From an uncultured Eubacteriales bacterium (GTDB taxonomy: Bacteria; Bacillota; Clostridia; Christensenellales; CAG-138), in the NCBI GenBank assembly GCA_900550525.1, contig URSN01000109.1:1-6293 (forward strand): DNA of 6,293 bases, given 5' to 3'. The position numbers were made by a program, and so were the translations under genes. How positions within the stretch are numbered: position 1 is the first letter of the stretch; every line of letters begins with the position of its first letter. The notes under the pieces are model-generated. The model was given only the letters and a program-made list of their open reading frames with translations, had not been told where the DNA came from and did not search any database. Positions 5,861-6,293 of this stretch are shown here, piece by piece.

Positions 5861-5885
5861 AAAAACGCCCCGCGCGGCGGGGCGT
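5861..5885 (-). terminator. Intrinsic terminator of metA
   Basis: On the minus strand an ACGCCCCG arm pairs with CGGGGCGT around the 5-base loop CCGCG, and the T-tract follows directly (five T in all, the first pairing with A). It lies about 20 bp beyond the metA stop codon and separates metA from the rarA transcription unit. Confidence 0.85.
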
Positions 5886-5904
5886 GCACGGGCTGTTGCC
5901 GCGC

Positions 5905-6293
5905 TCACGGCGCGGCGGGCGCCTGGTCGAAGGTGCCGCGCGTGCCGATGTCGCCGATCTCAAAGGGCGTGGTCTGGTAGACGAAGTAGTTCAGCCAGTT
6001 GGCAAACAGCAGGTTGGCGTGCGCGCGCCAGGTGACGCGCGGCGGGCGCGACGGGTCGCCGTCCGGGTAATAGTTCTCCGGCGGGGCGATGGGCAGCCCG
6101 GCGGCGCGGTCGCGCAGGTATTCGCCCTCGAGCGTGCGCGGGTCGTACTCGGCGTGGCCGGTGACGAACACCAGCCGCCACCGAGCCGTAGCCAAGACGT
6201 ACAGGCACGCCCATACGGACGAGACGAGGATCTTGAGCCGTTATTCCGCCTCCACATCCACGCGGCAGAAGCCGGAGAGACGCGAGAGCGGGG
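5905..6293 (-). pseudogene. metA: Homoserine O-acyltransferase (MetA), C-terminal part with an in-frame stop; truncated by the window edge
   Basis: From about 6201 down to 5905 the frame reads as an intact MetA C-terminus: LVFVTGHAEYDPRTLEGEY, then NYYPDGDPSRPPRVTWRAHANLLFANWLNYFVYQTTPFEI. The His and Glu of GHAEYD match the catalytic His235 and Glu237 of E. coli MetA; the catalytic Cys lies beyond the window. MetA acylates homoserine in methionine biosynthesis; the residue that sets acetyl versus succinyl use is not in view. Upstream, the same frame still recalls the family (PLSRLSG, RVDVEAE, RLKILVSS) but has an in-frame TAA at 6243-6241. It also has off-family residues: L where PHSR has H, and VWACLY where an EAGVY-like segment is expected. 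No good start codon restores a full protein; TTG 6195 would give only 96 residues. It is either a decayed gene or sequence error near a contig end. Terminators at 5885 and 5847 follow. Confidence 0.75.

Noticed and set aside
5652..5963. Longer starts for rarA at 5963 or ATG 5669
   Set aside because: The extension to 5963 crosses the promoter, both terminators and the end of metA; ATG 5669 lacks a ribosome-binding site, whereas 5651 has one and fits the family N-terminus.
5700..6035. Plus-strand open frames over the metA-rarA intergenic region
   Set aside because: They run through terminators, G-tracts and repeats, have Arg/Gly/Ala-biased composition and match no known family.
1..6293. CRISPR array, tRNA, rRNA, riboswitch or transposase
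   Set aside because: No regularly spaced repeat-spacer pattern, cloverleaf, conserved rRNA stretch or recombinase motif was seen; the 114-bp repeats are protein-coding RCC1 units.

Overview
This is a very GC-rich bacterial window in which every convincing gene lies on the minus strand; read biologically, it runs from right to left. Protein-level resemblance (a YdjI-type SPFH protein, a zinc-ribbon/TIR protein with YxDA and RCC1 repeats, RarA, DUF1294, and a MetA whose C-terminus looks like Firmicutes homologues) suggests a high-GC member of the Clostridia, perhaps a gut lineage. This is an inference from family resemblance; there is no rRNA or other taxonomic marker here. The odd length, the low-complexity left edge and the damaged gene at the right edge would fit a complete small draft or metagenome contig.

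Right to left: (1) 6293-5905, the C-terminal part of a homoserine O-acyltransferase (metA), cut by the window edge and carrying an in-frame TAA; it is followed by two tandem hairpin/T-tract terminators (5885-5815). (2) 5760-5715, a G-tract cluster and a short tandem repeat, then a good sigma-A-type promoter for rarA. (3) 5651-4320, a complete rarA (AAA+ clamp-loader-like ATPase acting at stalled forks), followed 11 bp later by a small DUF1294 membrane protein gene (4308-3937), probably in the same transcript. (4) 3880-3851, a near-consensus promoter driving a second two-gene operon: an SPFH/band-7 protein with two C-terminal zinc ribbons (3789-2410), then, after 50 bp, a 724-residue protein with an N-terminal zinc ribbon, a TIR domain, helical YxDA repeats, one transmembrane segment and three RCC1-like repeats (2359-185). 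(5) 184-1, non-coding GC-rich sequence with palindromes and a short direct repeat.

The most interesting unit is the SPFH + TIR operon. It has its own promoter and pairs a membrane-scaffold-type protein with a membrane-anchored TIR protein that keeps a candidate NADase glutamate. It could be a membrane-stress or defence module, but function cannot be decided from sequence alone. A second oddity is a perfect 26-bp repeat straddling the stop codons of two unrelated genes (DUF1294 and the TIR gene).
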